A stretch of DNA of 64,000 nucleotides from positions 57,669,697 to 57,733,696 of the forward strand of contig CM022949.1 in NCBI GenBank assembly GCA_012931725.1, in the 5' to 3' direction. Below, piece by piece: positions 22,030 through 33,297 of the stretch (its first letter is position 1; each line of letters starts with the position of its first letter). The stretch comes from Litsea cubeba. Its lineage: Eukaryota > Streptophyta > Magnoliopsida > Laurales > Lauraceae. The position numbers were made by a program, and so were the translations under genes. Under the pieces are notes generated by a model. The model made no database searches and was not told the origin of the DNA. It was given only the letters and a program-made list of their open reading frames with translations.

Positions 22030-23791
22030 GTAGTATCAGAGCCACTCCATGTGAAATCATGATCCCATGTTGTGTATAATTAATCCTAGATTGATTATGG
22101 GGATGGTGGCACCCTACTAAAGTTATGTTGTGATGCATGTTATGTGCAAGTTTCATTAACATTGCTGGAATTTAGTTTTCAGATTTGTTTAATGATGCAC
22201 ATACTGTTTTTGCATGCACCAACCTCTTTGTTTGCAGCTGTATATTGCATCCTTGATGGTTCGGATGATTGTTATGTGGATTTGGATGTTTTTTCATTAG
22301 TTGGAAAGTGTACGATTGCGCGTTTAGTAATCATAGGAAGTTGTAACTCTTTCTTTAATTCTATTCCAACTAGTCTTGATGTAAGCTTTCTTGAAAGGCA
22401 TAGGGATCTCCAATGTAATTTGGGGTTTTGTTTTTTATGGGTTCTGCTTGTATAAATTTAATTTATTGGAACAAGCAAGAAGAAGAAAGTTTCAAGCAAG
22501 CAAGGTTGCAAGTGACCGGATTCCTTAGTGGTGGAGGAGACAAGACTTCTTGGTGCAAGATGAGATCTATTTTTGATGTCCTAGTTCGATAAGGATTAGA
22601 AGTCCGAAGAGCAGGGAGCCATCAAGGATTGCATACTTTTATTTGCTCTTATATATGGAATGCATGGATGAATGCTTTATATAATTGCTATAATTGTCAC
22701 CTAGAAACATGGCCACCATTAGGTTCTAAAATTGGCATCTTTTTATATTAGATTGTTTCTAGTTTGGAAAATTGTTTTAAACGAAACTTAGACCAGCACC
22801 TTCTATTTTGTCTAAGGTTTAAAATTGGATAGGGTTTAGTTTATCTTGGTACCCTTGGTTTCCAAAAGAGGCTAAACTAAAATCTAATTAGATGCTACCT
22901 ATGGGTTTCCATAACCCAAGTGAGGTCTTTCATTCTTTAAAGGGATTTGCTCAAATATTTTAAAGCAAAAGTTATTTATTTTTAAGATGACTTAAGTCAT
23001 TGAGTCATAAATTTAATTAACCAAGTTTGCTAGATTTAAAAGAGCTTTTGAGTAAACAATGTAAAGGTCAAAAAGTATAAACCCTAGTGATAAATAATCA
23101 AGTGGGAGAGGGGTTTTGGAAAGACCCCACGGCCTTCCATTTTCTGTTCATGTTATCTCATTAAGGTGTTAGTAGGAGCGGCCATCCCTTCGGTGGAGTT
23201 CTTTACTAAAGACCGCTTTGATGGGTTAATGGGTGAACTATTGTGAATATTCGTAATGAGGTGTTAGTAGGAGCGGCCATCCCTTCGGTGGAGTTCTTTA
23301 CTAAAGATCACTTCTATAGAATGTCAATGAAGTGTTGGTGGGAGCGGCCATCCCTTCGGTGGAGCTTTTTACTAAAGTTCACTTCTAGAATGGATAAAAA
23401 TCACTTCCCTTCGGAGGACTTAATCATAGGCATTCTGGGAAATTTCATAAGAGATGGTTATACACTTGACATAAGACGGTAATGACCTCTCCTTAGGAGT
23501 TAAGGGTTATTTGTCATATGAGGCCAAACCAATCAGTGTTTGGACTACCACTGGATATGTGTATCCAGATAGTGATAATCCAAATAAGCATATCTTAATT
23601 CAACGTGACTGTAGGCTCGGCCATCCCTTCGATGGAGGGTCTATGAGGAGGTTGAAACACTGATACATTATGATTGGGGTTAAATAATGTAAAAAGTTTT
23701 GTGCTTTGTTTTTCCTTTTATAACAAGCACCATATGCATATTACATATATACTGCATGTCTAATTATAAACCGTTTCATATCCAGAGAGAG
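22030..23791 (+). other. Copia E primer site and leader with repeats
   Basis: The primer site at 22031-22042 reads TAGTATCAGAGC, one mismatch from the initiator Met complement. The leader that follows is noncoding. At 23166-23390 a unit of about 90 bp is repeated three times with the core GCGGCCATCCCTTCGGTGGA; a fourth partial copy lies at 23615-23640. The ORFs at 22144-22455 and 23243-23482 fall in leader sequence and show no domain. Confidence 0.65.
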
Positions 23792-26363
23792 ATGGGTAAA
23801 GATTCTTTTAGTCCGTTGATGTGCATTCTTCGTGAGAACAAACTGACTGAACCTAACTACGTAGATTAGAAGAGAAATCTTGACATAGTACTCACTGCTG
23901 AGGAGTACAAGTATGTCTTGCTGGAAACCTGTCCTGATATTGATGCTAATTCTACTGATGACCAGTTAGAGGCTGAGAGGAAATGGAAGAAAGTGAATAG
24001 CATGGCTAAATGCTACATGCTCGCTTCCATGTTCAACGTGTTGCAAACACAGCACGAGCATATGGACACAGCCTATGAAATCATGATGTCCTTGACTGAG
24101 ATGTTCGCAGACAAGAGCAGGCCAGCTAGGCAAGCTGCTATAAGGACTATCATGTATACTAGAATGGCTGAGGGAACACCTGTCAGAGAGCATATGCTCA
24201 AGCTGATGGATTGTTTCAATGTAGTTGAGATTCTAGGGGCTGAGATTGATGCAGAGAGTCAAACTGATATGATTCTCGAAACTCTGCCGGACTCTTTCAA
24301 TCAGTTCAAGCTCAATTTCAATATGAGCAAGATGGGCATGACTCTACCTGAGTTAATGAAAGAACTCCAGGCGGCGGAGGCCATCATGAATCACAAAGCC
24401 CAAGCTCATTTTTTCCAGTCTTCCTCTAAACTAAACCCGAAAGGGAAGAAGTTCAAGAAGAAGCAGAATAAGGGAAAAGGGCAGAAAAAGGACAATACTG
24501 GTAATAAGAAGGACAAGGGTACAGATGGAAAGCCCAAAGGAAAATGCTTCAAGTGTGGCCTCAAAGGTCAATGGAAAAAAGATTGTCCCAAGTTCCTGGC
24601 CTCAGTTAAGAACGGTACATCTTTTTCATACTACATTGAAACTTGTCTGGTGGTTGATTCTACTGATTCGTGGATAGTAGACTCAGGAGCCACTAATCAT
24701 ATCTGCAATTCGTTGCAGGGGTTTCAGATAATGCAGAGGATTGAGAAAGGAGAGTTTGCCTTTAGAGTTGGAACTGGAGCTAAAGTTTGGGCAGTTGCAG
24801 TAGGAGTTGTTACCTTACATTTTCCATGTGATAGGATATTAGTTTTAAATAATATTTTCTATGTTCCGGACATGAGGAAGAATTTAATTTCAGTTTCCAG
24901 ACTAATTGAATTTAATTATTCAGTTTCTTTCCATTCTGGTGTTGATATTAGTGGAGATGGAAATATTATATGTTCCGGTAGAATACATGACAACTTATTT
25001 TATATATATCCTATTGCTCCCACACTGCATAATGTACAACAAGAAAACTCAACTTCCCTTAAAAGGAAGGTATCTTCAATCAATGACACATATCTTTGGC
25101 ACTTACATTTGGGTCACATTAACCTAAAATGGATTCAGAGGTTGGTAGAAGATGGGCCTTTGAGCTCATTAGATTTCAAACCTTTTCCTCAGTGCGAATC
25201 TTGTCTCAAGGAAAAGAAGGTCATTCTCTGGAAAGGGACTAAGGTCAAAGGAGTTGTTAGAATTGATTCACACTGATGTGTGTGGTCCTATGAACAAACC
25301 GGCTCGAGGAGGGTTTGAGTATTACATCACCTTCACTGATGATTACTCCAGCTATGGATATGTATACTTAATGCGACGCAAGTCTGAAGCGTTTGATAAA
25401 TTCAAACAATTCAAGGCTGAGGCGGAGTTACAACTAGGGAAACAAATCAAGGCCCTTCGATCTGATCGAGGTGGCAAGTACCTCCTGGGTGAGTTCAAAG
25501 AGTACCTCACACAACATGGGATTGTGTCTCAGTTGTCTGCACCGGGTACACCCCAGCAAAATGGTGTAGCAGATAGAAGAAACCGTACCCTTCTTGATAT
25601 GGTAAGGTCCATGATGAGTCATGCAACCCTACCTATATCTTTTTGGGGATATGCCCTAGAAGCAGCAGCATCCATTTTAAATCTAGTACCTTCTAAATCA
25701 GTACCTAGAACACCGCAAGAAATGTGGACAGGTCGAAAACCTAGTTTAAGACATATCCACATTTGGGGTTGTCCGGCCTATGTACTGAATGATAATACTA
25801 CTAAGCTGGAACCCAGATCAGAAATGTGCTACTTCATTGGGTATCCTAAGGGAACGAGAGGTGGCATCTTTTATCATCCAAAGGAGCAAAAAGTGCTTAT
25901 CAGCACTCATGCTAGGTACTTAGAGGATGATTGTATGATGCACCAAGAGATTAGTTGTAAAGAAACCCTTGAGGAGATTATTCCGGGATCCCCTATAACA
26001 TCTGTACCAGATCCTGAGACAGTAGATGAACAAGATATTCCTTTTAACACTCCGGAGCCTCGTCGTAGTGGGAGAATTTCTAGACAGCCAGAAAGATATA
26101 TAAGAGTGTCTTTTAAGATAGACTCTGAAGATCTCGTTGAGGATCCTACTAGTTATGATGAAACAGCAACGGATATAGATGCTGATATGTTGCAGCAAGC
26201 GATGAAATATGAAATGGATTCTTTGTATTCCAATCAAGTCTGGGAACTTGTAGATGCACCTGAAGGGATTAAACCCAAAGGGTGCAAGTGGATCTACAAG
26301 AGAAAGAGAGGAGTGGATGGGAAGGTGGAAACCTTCAAAGCAAGACTGGTGGCGAAAGGATAT
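23792..26363 (+). pseudogene. Copia element E: gag-pol, truncated
   Basis: Ty1/copia polyprotein from ATG at 23792. Gag carries a nonsense codon (TAG, 23867-23869) where NYVD should continue with Trp, then runs in the same frame to 25276. Domains in order: gag; a zinc knuckle CFKCGLKGQWKKDC in which the usual His is Gln; aspartic protease with DSGATNH; integrase HHCC region (HLGH...CESC). One extra base near 25245 shifts frame; the integrase core continues at 25254 (HTDVCG, LRSDRGG, QQNGVADRRN). The position normally holding the catalytic Glu in QNGVAERRN is Asp. The frame reaches reverse transcriptase (WIYKRKRGVDG, FKARLVAKGY) and is cut at 26363 by Tat A. GATAT (26359-26363) is the expected target site. 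Confidence 0.88.
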
Positions 26364-28621
26364 TGATGGACCGCACTCTTGCCTGGTTCTACCGAGGTCG
26401 ACGGACGTAGGAGTCCGTTGGGTCCGACCCTTTCGTAACCGGGGGGCAAGGGCGTGCATCAACATTTCTTTTGTGTGGGTGTGCCAGATTTTCTATTTTA
26501 CTTGGAATTGCAAGTGGTGATCCGGAGATCAACCTTCGCAAGTAAAAAGGAAATCAACTTCTTTCAAGTTTTCCATTGCACATATATTTAAGAAAAGAGA
26601 CATTTTCTTGATTTGCCGTGAAAGGCGATTTTTTTGGCATTTATAGCCGATTTTGGCGTTTATAGCTGATTTTTGGACGGGCTGAAAACCCATGTCTAAG
26701 CCATTGGAGGCAGAAGGAGAAGGCAAGGACCTTGGGGGGGGGGGTCCCCCCAAGGGACTTTTGTCAGCTTGTAGCAGTGGTCGGTGTAGAACTTCCGCAG
26801 AGTTTTCTCTCTTTCCTTCTCTGAATTTCTGTGCTTTGTCTGTCTCTGTGATTTTTTCCGATGATCTCTGTGTTTTTTCCGATCTGGAATTTTTTGGAAT
26901 GCTCTCCTATTTATAGGCTTTTAGGTAGCCATTTAGGAGGGTTTATGAGCCTTAATTGTCATAAAGCTACATAAAGGGAGGAGTTACAAGATTGAATTCT
27001 TTATTTTGTAACTCCTTTTTCTTGGCCTCTGATTGGCCGGAGGAGATTGAGGGCATTTAATTGCCTTTAATCGCCATGATGGGAGGAGTTTCATGGGTTA
27101 AATGCCATGAATCTCTTGACTTGTAACTCCCGGATGCTTGCTTCTGATTGGTCCGTCCAAAGAAATGGATTAATGACTGTAATAAAACTAGTCCATTAAT
27201 CGCATTAAGTGGTCGTCGAGCAGTTGAAGAGTCGCGGGCCGTGCCGCGTCTTTTGGGATTCTTCTGGCGATGATCATCGATGGATCTTTATGTAGATTGA
27301 CATCGGATGACCATGTAACTTCAGGTGTTGGTTGCCAACAACGGGTCGGTGCCATCTGTACTGTCGATTTCTCGATCGGTCGGGTAGAAAGCACACTTTT
27401 TTTGGTTGACCAGTTGGCGATCAATGTTGATTTCGATACTCTTAATGATTAACCCATGTTTTTGACGGATGTTAGAGGATTTGGTGTCTCAAAAGTATGA
27501 ATTTTGGAAAATACCAGAGGCCGGACGTTCGAATCACGAAAAAATGGCGAAAAACGGGGTTTCCGGGGCCCACCGGACGATCCCGGGCCCCAGGGTCGCA
27601 GGTGGGTTTTCCCCTTTTTGTCCCGTTTTTTATCCGTTTTTGCTATTTTTCGATTCTTTTTTCTTCTGTATTTTTCCTTCACTTTTTTGATCATTTATTA
27701 ACCTGATTTCCCTGTAGAAAATCTGATGAGAATCCTTGCATTTTTTTTTCAAAGTTTCCAATTTTCCGAGAAAGTCGAAGACTTTGTTGCGTAGAGCTGC
27801 CGATTTTCCGTCAGAAGCTGAAACTGGGCCAAACGATGTCGGAATGACCTGAAATTGGAGGTGAAGCCCCCTGAGCAATAAATAAGACCAACCATAGGCT
27901 TTTGTTTGAGTTTTGAAGCCATTTGGGGTCCTATCACCAGTAGACTTGCTTTTGTCGCGATGAAGATGTCGCGGTTTGATGTGCGGTCAACCGATGTCCG
28001 GTTGACTTGAAATTTGACAGGGAACCTATTGGAGTCATTTTAAGATGATCCATAGGCTCTGTCTTGGAAACCATGGTCCCGAGGAGCTTCGCCGCCGAGA
28101 GGCCTGATTTGGCTTCCGAGCGTCAAACTATGGTTAAATGTTGTCGAAATGACCTGAAATTTGACGTGTAGCCCTTTGTAAGCATTTCGAAGCCGTCCAT
28201 GTGCTCTATCTGATGAGTGATGGCTTTGGAGGTTCTCGCCGTGGAGAGGCTTGATTTAGCTATTCGAGGGTTGATGTAGGGTCAAACGTTGTCGGTTTGA
28301 CTGTGAACTTGACGTGGAGCCTTTTGGACGTATTTTGAGACCATCCATCGGCTCTGATCGAAGATTTGATGTCTCCGATGCTTTCACCGCCGGGAGCTCC
28401 TTTTTAGCTATCGGAGAAGCGAAGTTAGGCCAAATGATTTTGAAATGGCCTGAAACTTCTTGTGTACTCCTCTTTTGGCTGTCTTGAAGGATCTTGCAGT
28501 TTTTGTTTGATTCTGACAAGATTTGATTTTTTGGAAGTAGCATTGCCTATTTATGGCAGGTTGCGACTTCATGTAGCTCTTTGGATCTTGAAAAGGCAAA
28601 GTGACATTTTTGGTGTCAACA
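26364..28621 (-). mobile_element. Tat A 3' LTR
   Basis: In plus orientation it starts TGATGGACC and ends GGTGTCAACA; in sense TGTTGACACC...GGTCCATCA. A sense TATA box lies at 26908-26915 (minus TATAAATA). Compared with the other copies, about 285 bp between the GGCGTTTATAGC repeats and ACGGGCTGAAAA are missing near 26675. Four degenerate units of about 145 bp repeat in U3 (27790-28400). The G-run/C-run palindrome is at 26728-26752. Apparent ORFs at 27449-27706 and elsewhere in the LTR are not genes. Confidence 0.85.
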
Positions 28622-28636
28622 AATGCCCCCTCAAGG
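28622..28636 (-). other. Polypurine tract of Tat A
   Basis: Minus strand CCTTGAGGGGGCATT lies immediately before the LTR terminus TGTTGACACC. The same tract is at 52743-52757 in element B. This is where plus-strand cDNA synthesis would start. Confidence 0.75.
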
Positions 28637-29574
28637 TACAGCGACGAGTTACTTAACTTTTGTAGTCAATGTGCCTTGAAGAGATTTTTGAAGGAGAGCC
28701 TGTGATTGCACCAAGAGTTTTTGACCAGTCTTTCTTTTTGGTATTTGTAGCCTTTTGAGCTTCCAGGGGAATTTTATGGTAGTGAAAGGGATCACGTACC
28801 ATCTCGAGGCAAAGTTTTGAGGATGACATCAGGGATGTGGATTTGGGTTTCGACCTTGTGACCTAACAGGCTGTATGTGGCAGTTAGGGGGTCGGGTTTG
28901 GTTTTGACCGTGTGACCCAACAAGCTCTATGTGGAATGTTGGGGGATCAATTTTGGTTTTGATCTTGTGACCTAACAGGCTGTATGTGGCAAGTTAGGGG
29001 ATCAGGTTTTGGTTTTTGGTTTTTTGCGGAATGTCAATTTCAAGATTTTGGCTCAATTTGGTAGATGAGGCTGGATGGTTTGATTTTTGGAAGCTCATGG
29101 GGCTTGGAATTCTCTTTGTATGGTCCAATCAACTCAAAAGAGGCATGGAACCATTTTTGTATACTCTTGGTAAGAGGGATTTCTCTTTGACTAAAAGCCC
29201 AATTTTATTTTTTTCTGTGTGCCTAGGTGGTCAAACCTGGCTCATATGGGCTAACCCATGGGACCTTAAGCTTTTGAAATGGCTTAGATCTCATATGGTG
29301 TCATTTTTGTAAAGAATATCCAAAAATATCTCCTTTGGATAGAGAATATCTAAGAATATCTTTACTTGGAGAGAATCTCTCATGTTCCCTTCATTTTGGG
29401 ATATGATATCTCAAGATATCTTTCTTTTGGGAAAGAATCCTTCATTGATCCTATCATCCTTCATTGATCCTATCTTTTGGGAGAAAATCTCTCATTGATT
29501 TCTTTTTGGGAGAGAATATCTCAAGATATCTTTCTTTTGGGAAAGAATCTTTCTAATCTCTTTCTTTTGGTAAT
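28637..29574 (+). repeat. Region upstream of antisense gene A, tandem hairpin and AATATCT repeats
   Basis: Holds three tandem units at 28843-29020, each with CCTAAC...GTTAGG or CCCAAC...GTTGGG arms. Further on (29309-29560) is an array rich in GAATATCT/AAGATATCT, including AAAATATCT at 29323-29331. No coding sequence is seen; the ORF at 29016-29312 is not conserved in element B. Confidence 0.6.
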
Positions 29575-29638
29575 GTTACTAATTAGTAACACTTACCTCT
29601 TTCTTCTTTCCTTCTTTGGTTTGCTCTCTTCTATAAAA
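29575..29638 (+). promoter_or_regulatory. Promoter of antisense PMD gene, copy A
   Basis: A perfect 16-bp palindrome GTTACTAATTAGTAAC (29575-29590) lies 41 bp before TATAAAA (29632-29638). The ATG follows about 95 bp after the TATA box. The same arrangement and spacing occurs in element B. Confidence 0.6.
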
Positions 29639-29732
29639 GCAAGGAGGAGGTTGGATCTCTTGCTCTTATTACTTTCTTTTGCAACAATCCCAAGAGGGCT
29701 TCAAGACCAAGAGTTCTTCTTCTTCTCCATCA

Positions 29733-32700
29733 ATGGCTTCAAGTAAGTTCCCTTTTTCAAGAAAACCCCATTGTCGGAAAAAAAGGTTCTTTCTCTTTTT
29801 TTTTGTTTCTTTCTTTTCTTTTCTTCTTTTTTTTTCCACGTGTTTGTTTCTTTTTCACACGTTTTTTTTTCCTTTCTTCTCTCTTTTTTTGCATGTGTTG
29901 TTGTGGGCCGTACAGACAGATCCGTACGGACCTGGCCCTATGGCCACGTGGCCTGTGGGCCATCCCCTTTTTTATTTTCTTTTTTTTTGTTTTCTTTCCC
30001 TCTTTTTTTTTTTTGAGAAAGTTTTTTTTATTTGCTCATCATGATAATGCATTTTTTTCGCAAAGCAAGATGTTCATGCATGTATATATATTTTTTTTGA
30101 AAATTGAATTGTAGCGTGATGTGAAAAGGGTACCTGAAAGTTTCCGCAAATTTGGGAATTTGGAGCTCGCAGCGATGTTGAGCCCTTCCTGATTTTGCGG
30201 AGACTTTGAGGTTTCGAAAGTTTGGAGTTTCGGAGCTCGCAGCAATGTTGAGCCCATCTTCAAGCTTTCTATTTCTTTCATGATAATTCCTTTTCTTCGA
30301 AATTGCCCCGTCATCATGTCAAAATTTCGCCAGATTTTTTTTTAGCGAGATTCTGTCATTTTGATGTTTGATCTTTTTCTTTTCCATCCTTTTCAGGTGG
30401 TTCCTCCAGAACGAACAAGGGTAAAGAGCCTGCTACAAGCGCACCTCGTCGATCTGCTAGATGTCCTAATCCGGCCGTTCAGCAGGCCTTTGAGAAGGTC
30501 CAGTATGTTGAGAGAAATTTGGAAGAATGCGACTCCCTCAATAGGGATGAGATGAGGCAGCGACTGATCACTCTCAAGGGAGAGGAATTCTATAAGGTCA
30601 TGGTAAGCAATCGTCCATGGGTGATGGAAGATCAGAGGGTTTTGCCCAAGCCTACCTTTTTCTTTGGTGATGCAGTCCCTGATTACATGACATACCAGAG
30701 GAGATGTTTTCAGTTCTCTTTCACAGCAGATGGTGAGAAGAAGACTGTTGCTACCTGGTCGACGTTTGATCGCACCGTCTCGATCATGAGCCTTGTCCCC
30801 ACGTGCTCTAAGAGGGAAGATCATCCAAGCTGGGTGAGAAGGACAAATGTAATCAAGACCTGGTTTTTGCTGGCGGTTCTCCTGGATATACGGAGAGGTC
30901 GCCTGTTGACATGGACCTGTTGATGCCATCCAGCGGCTACTAGGGTTCTGACTATCCGTCGGTCGATTTGAGACCGGTGGGCCTTGGTACTTTCAGCGGT
31001 GACGGCAGCAATTGGATAAAGCCTTTTCGACTTCGTAGCCGTTTCAATGCTGACTCCGAGTGGAAGTCGTGGACTGATCGCGTCCTGCTGATTGGTGGCG
31101 CCGTTTTGAAGGAAGCCGTGATTTTTGATGCGGTCCGCGCCTTTAGGGAGACCGTGATCTTTTCCGACGAGGCCTTCATGACTATGCTGGAGTCATTCCT
31201 CCCACAAACCAATACCTTCGTTGTGACGAATGGTGAGATTGGTTTCTCTTTGAAGGAGCTGAGCGCCATTACTGGATTGCCCATCCTTGGCAAACTCTAT
31301 GAGGAGTTTATGCCGATCGACAGCATCCTTGAGGGGCAGTCTGAGGAGTTCAGGCTTCTTTACTTTCAGCTCGTCGCCTTCTATGATTTTTTGTAGGAGA
31401 AGGAGGGTTTGAAAGTTAGATCTAGCAGTTGAAAGAGTTCTAGCTCTTCATTCCCCAACTTTTTTGATAGCAGGGAGTCTTCTGATAGTGTGACCCAGGA
31501 AGCCTGGGCCCAGGATCCAAGTTCGAAGAAGATCTTGGCCATGCAAGAATAGTTGAGAGATTTCTGTGTGAGTACAAACGCCATATGTCCTGACATTGTA
31601 CTGCGGAGAGATCTCGCTGTTTACCTCACTATTGGCTTGGTGAGGCTATTTTTGCTGGAGGAGATGGAACGCACATCAGGCCGCATTGTATTTTTCCAGC
31701 TTGTCAGATGGCGTTTGGAGAGCAGCTTGCTTTGGTGCCAGCTCTTTACTCCTACCTGTGTATCGAACTGCAGGCTACTGCTTTTTTGGTTCGGCTTGGG
31801 CTTCCCATGAATAGGGTATTTTTAGCCCATATCTTTTATTCGTGGTATGTGTACCACTGTCCTGGCTTCCATCGGCTGGGTGCTGCACAGGATGATGATC
31901 CTCTGATGATTCGGTTGGCTAAGGGCAAAGTCGTGTCCGAATCACTTTTGTTTGCCCGCATGAGGATCCGACGGTTCAGGGACGTCGAGATGGGGCAGTC
32001 TTCAGTGAAGCTTTCTCCGGAGTTGCGAAAGAAGAGACCGTCGGTGAAGGTATGATTCTTCCTTTTTCTCTTTCCATTTATTTTCATGGGATTTTTCCAT
32101 GTTCTGATTTGCTTCTTGAATCTGCTTTTCTTTTTTTTTTTTTTTAGCAGAGGAAGACTTGGCGATGCCTGAGGTTCCAACCGATGAGGTGGTGACGGAT
32201 CCTGTCGGGGAACCTCAAGAAGAACCGAGGGACTCTGGAGTGAATCCAAAATCTCCAATTGGTATGACTTCTTTTGTTTTCTCTTTTTTTTTTGTCTGTG
32301 ACTTGGTTTGCTAACATTTTTCTTGCCAGCTGACTTGCCACAGGATTCCGATGACTTTGAACCATCGATGGACGCAAATGTTGATGATGCTTCCGATGAG
32401 TTCATGGAGGAAGAGAGTCTTCCGCCAGTCGTCGAAGAAGGTATTTTGTAGTAATAACCCTGATAATGATTTTCAAACAGGATCATATTCATACCTTTTT
32501 GTGTTTCTTTGACAGATTTTGAAGTGACAGACGAGGGTACGTCACTTCCTTTAGAACCAAAGCAAGGGATGCCAGAGGTTGATCCAGAGGTAGAGACTCC
32601 TGGGACCAGTTCTGACACTGTTGAGGAGATACCTCGTGCTGAGATTCCTTCCCGAGTAGGAGCAGCTTCAACTGGAAAGAGTTCTTTTGTTACTCTTCCA

Positions 32701-33297
32701 ATGAGTGATGACATGAGCAGTCGACCAACGGAGTTGGGCGAATCTTCAGCTGGGCCATCTCTTCTTTTTGCGAAGAAGGTGGTGGTGCGGGTTCTGAGCT
32801 CTTGGATCGAGAGTCTGCTTTCTGGGCACTTAGATGCCGGATTTGGGATGATCCAGCATGTGCGTGAGATTCTCGGTGATGCCGAAGAGGCTGGTATGGA
32901 TGTCACAAGTGCCAGGGCGATCGTTGATAGTATCATTGAGCTAGGTGACAGGTGGTTTGAGACCATGGGTTTTCCTGATGGCCAGTTCTTCAAGGAGATG
33001 TTCCTGGACCCTGCGGATAAGGCTCAGTCTAACCTGGATGAGGCTACACAAAGTAGGAAGCAGATAGTCCGAGAGAAGAACTTAGAAGAGCTAACAATCA
33101 TTGGGCTGACACATGACCTTAACATCCTTGATAGGGAGGTCGATGAGGCCAGGAAATGTCTTGAGCATCTGCAGGCACAAGTCGCTGCCAAGTGGACTGC
33201 AATAATAGAGGCTCGTGACAGGGAGAGTGCTCTGATTCGCCGGGTTGCAGATGCCAATCGAGTTCTTGAAAGGAAATCTCAAGAAAGCGAACGATAA
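29733..33297 (+). pseudogene. Antisense PMD gene of Tat A, broken
   Basis: Opposite-strand gene matching 53982-58670 of element B. Exons by homology and GT/AG borders: 29733-29742, 30394-32049, 32148-32261, 32330-32440, 32516-33297. The PMD core is visible (LPQTNTFVVTNGEIGFSL then ITGLPILGKLYEEF, near 31200-31310). Breaks: a frameshift near 30870, TAG stops near 30943 and 31394-31396 (both sense codons in B), another shift near 31630, and an 854-bp deletion near 32030 between two AAGAAG words that removes the acidic region before intron 2 and shifts frame. The last exon (32516-33297) stays open and encodes a coiled coil, but ends earlier than in B with TAA at 33295-33297. Confidence 0.8.

Noticed and set aside
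23792..26363. Endogenous pararetrovirus
   Set aside because: Domain order protease-integrase-RT and the motifs DSGATNH and QQNGVA are those of Ty1/copia, and an LTR and primer site are present.
27449..27706. Overlapping ORFs in four frames
   Set aside because: They lie inside the U3 of a Tat LTR, and the region is not coding in sister LTRs.
29757..30114. ORFs in intron 1 of the antisense gene
   Set aside because: T-rich sequence with Phe/Lys runs, not conserved between A and B.
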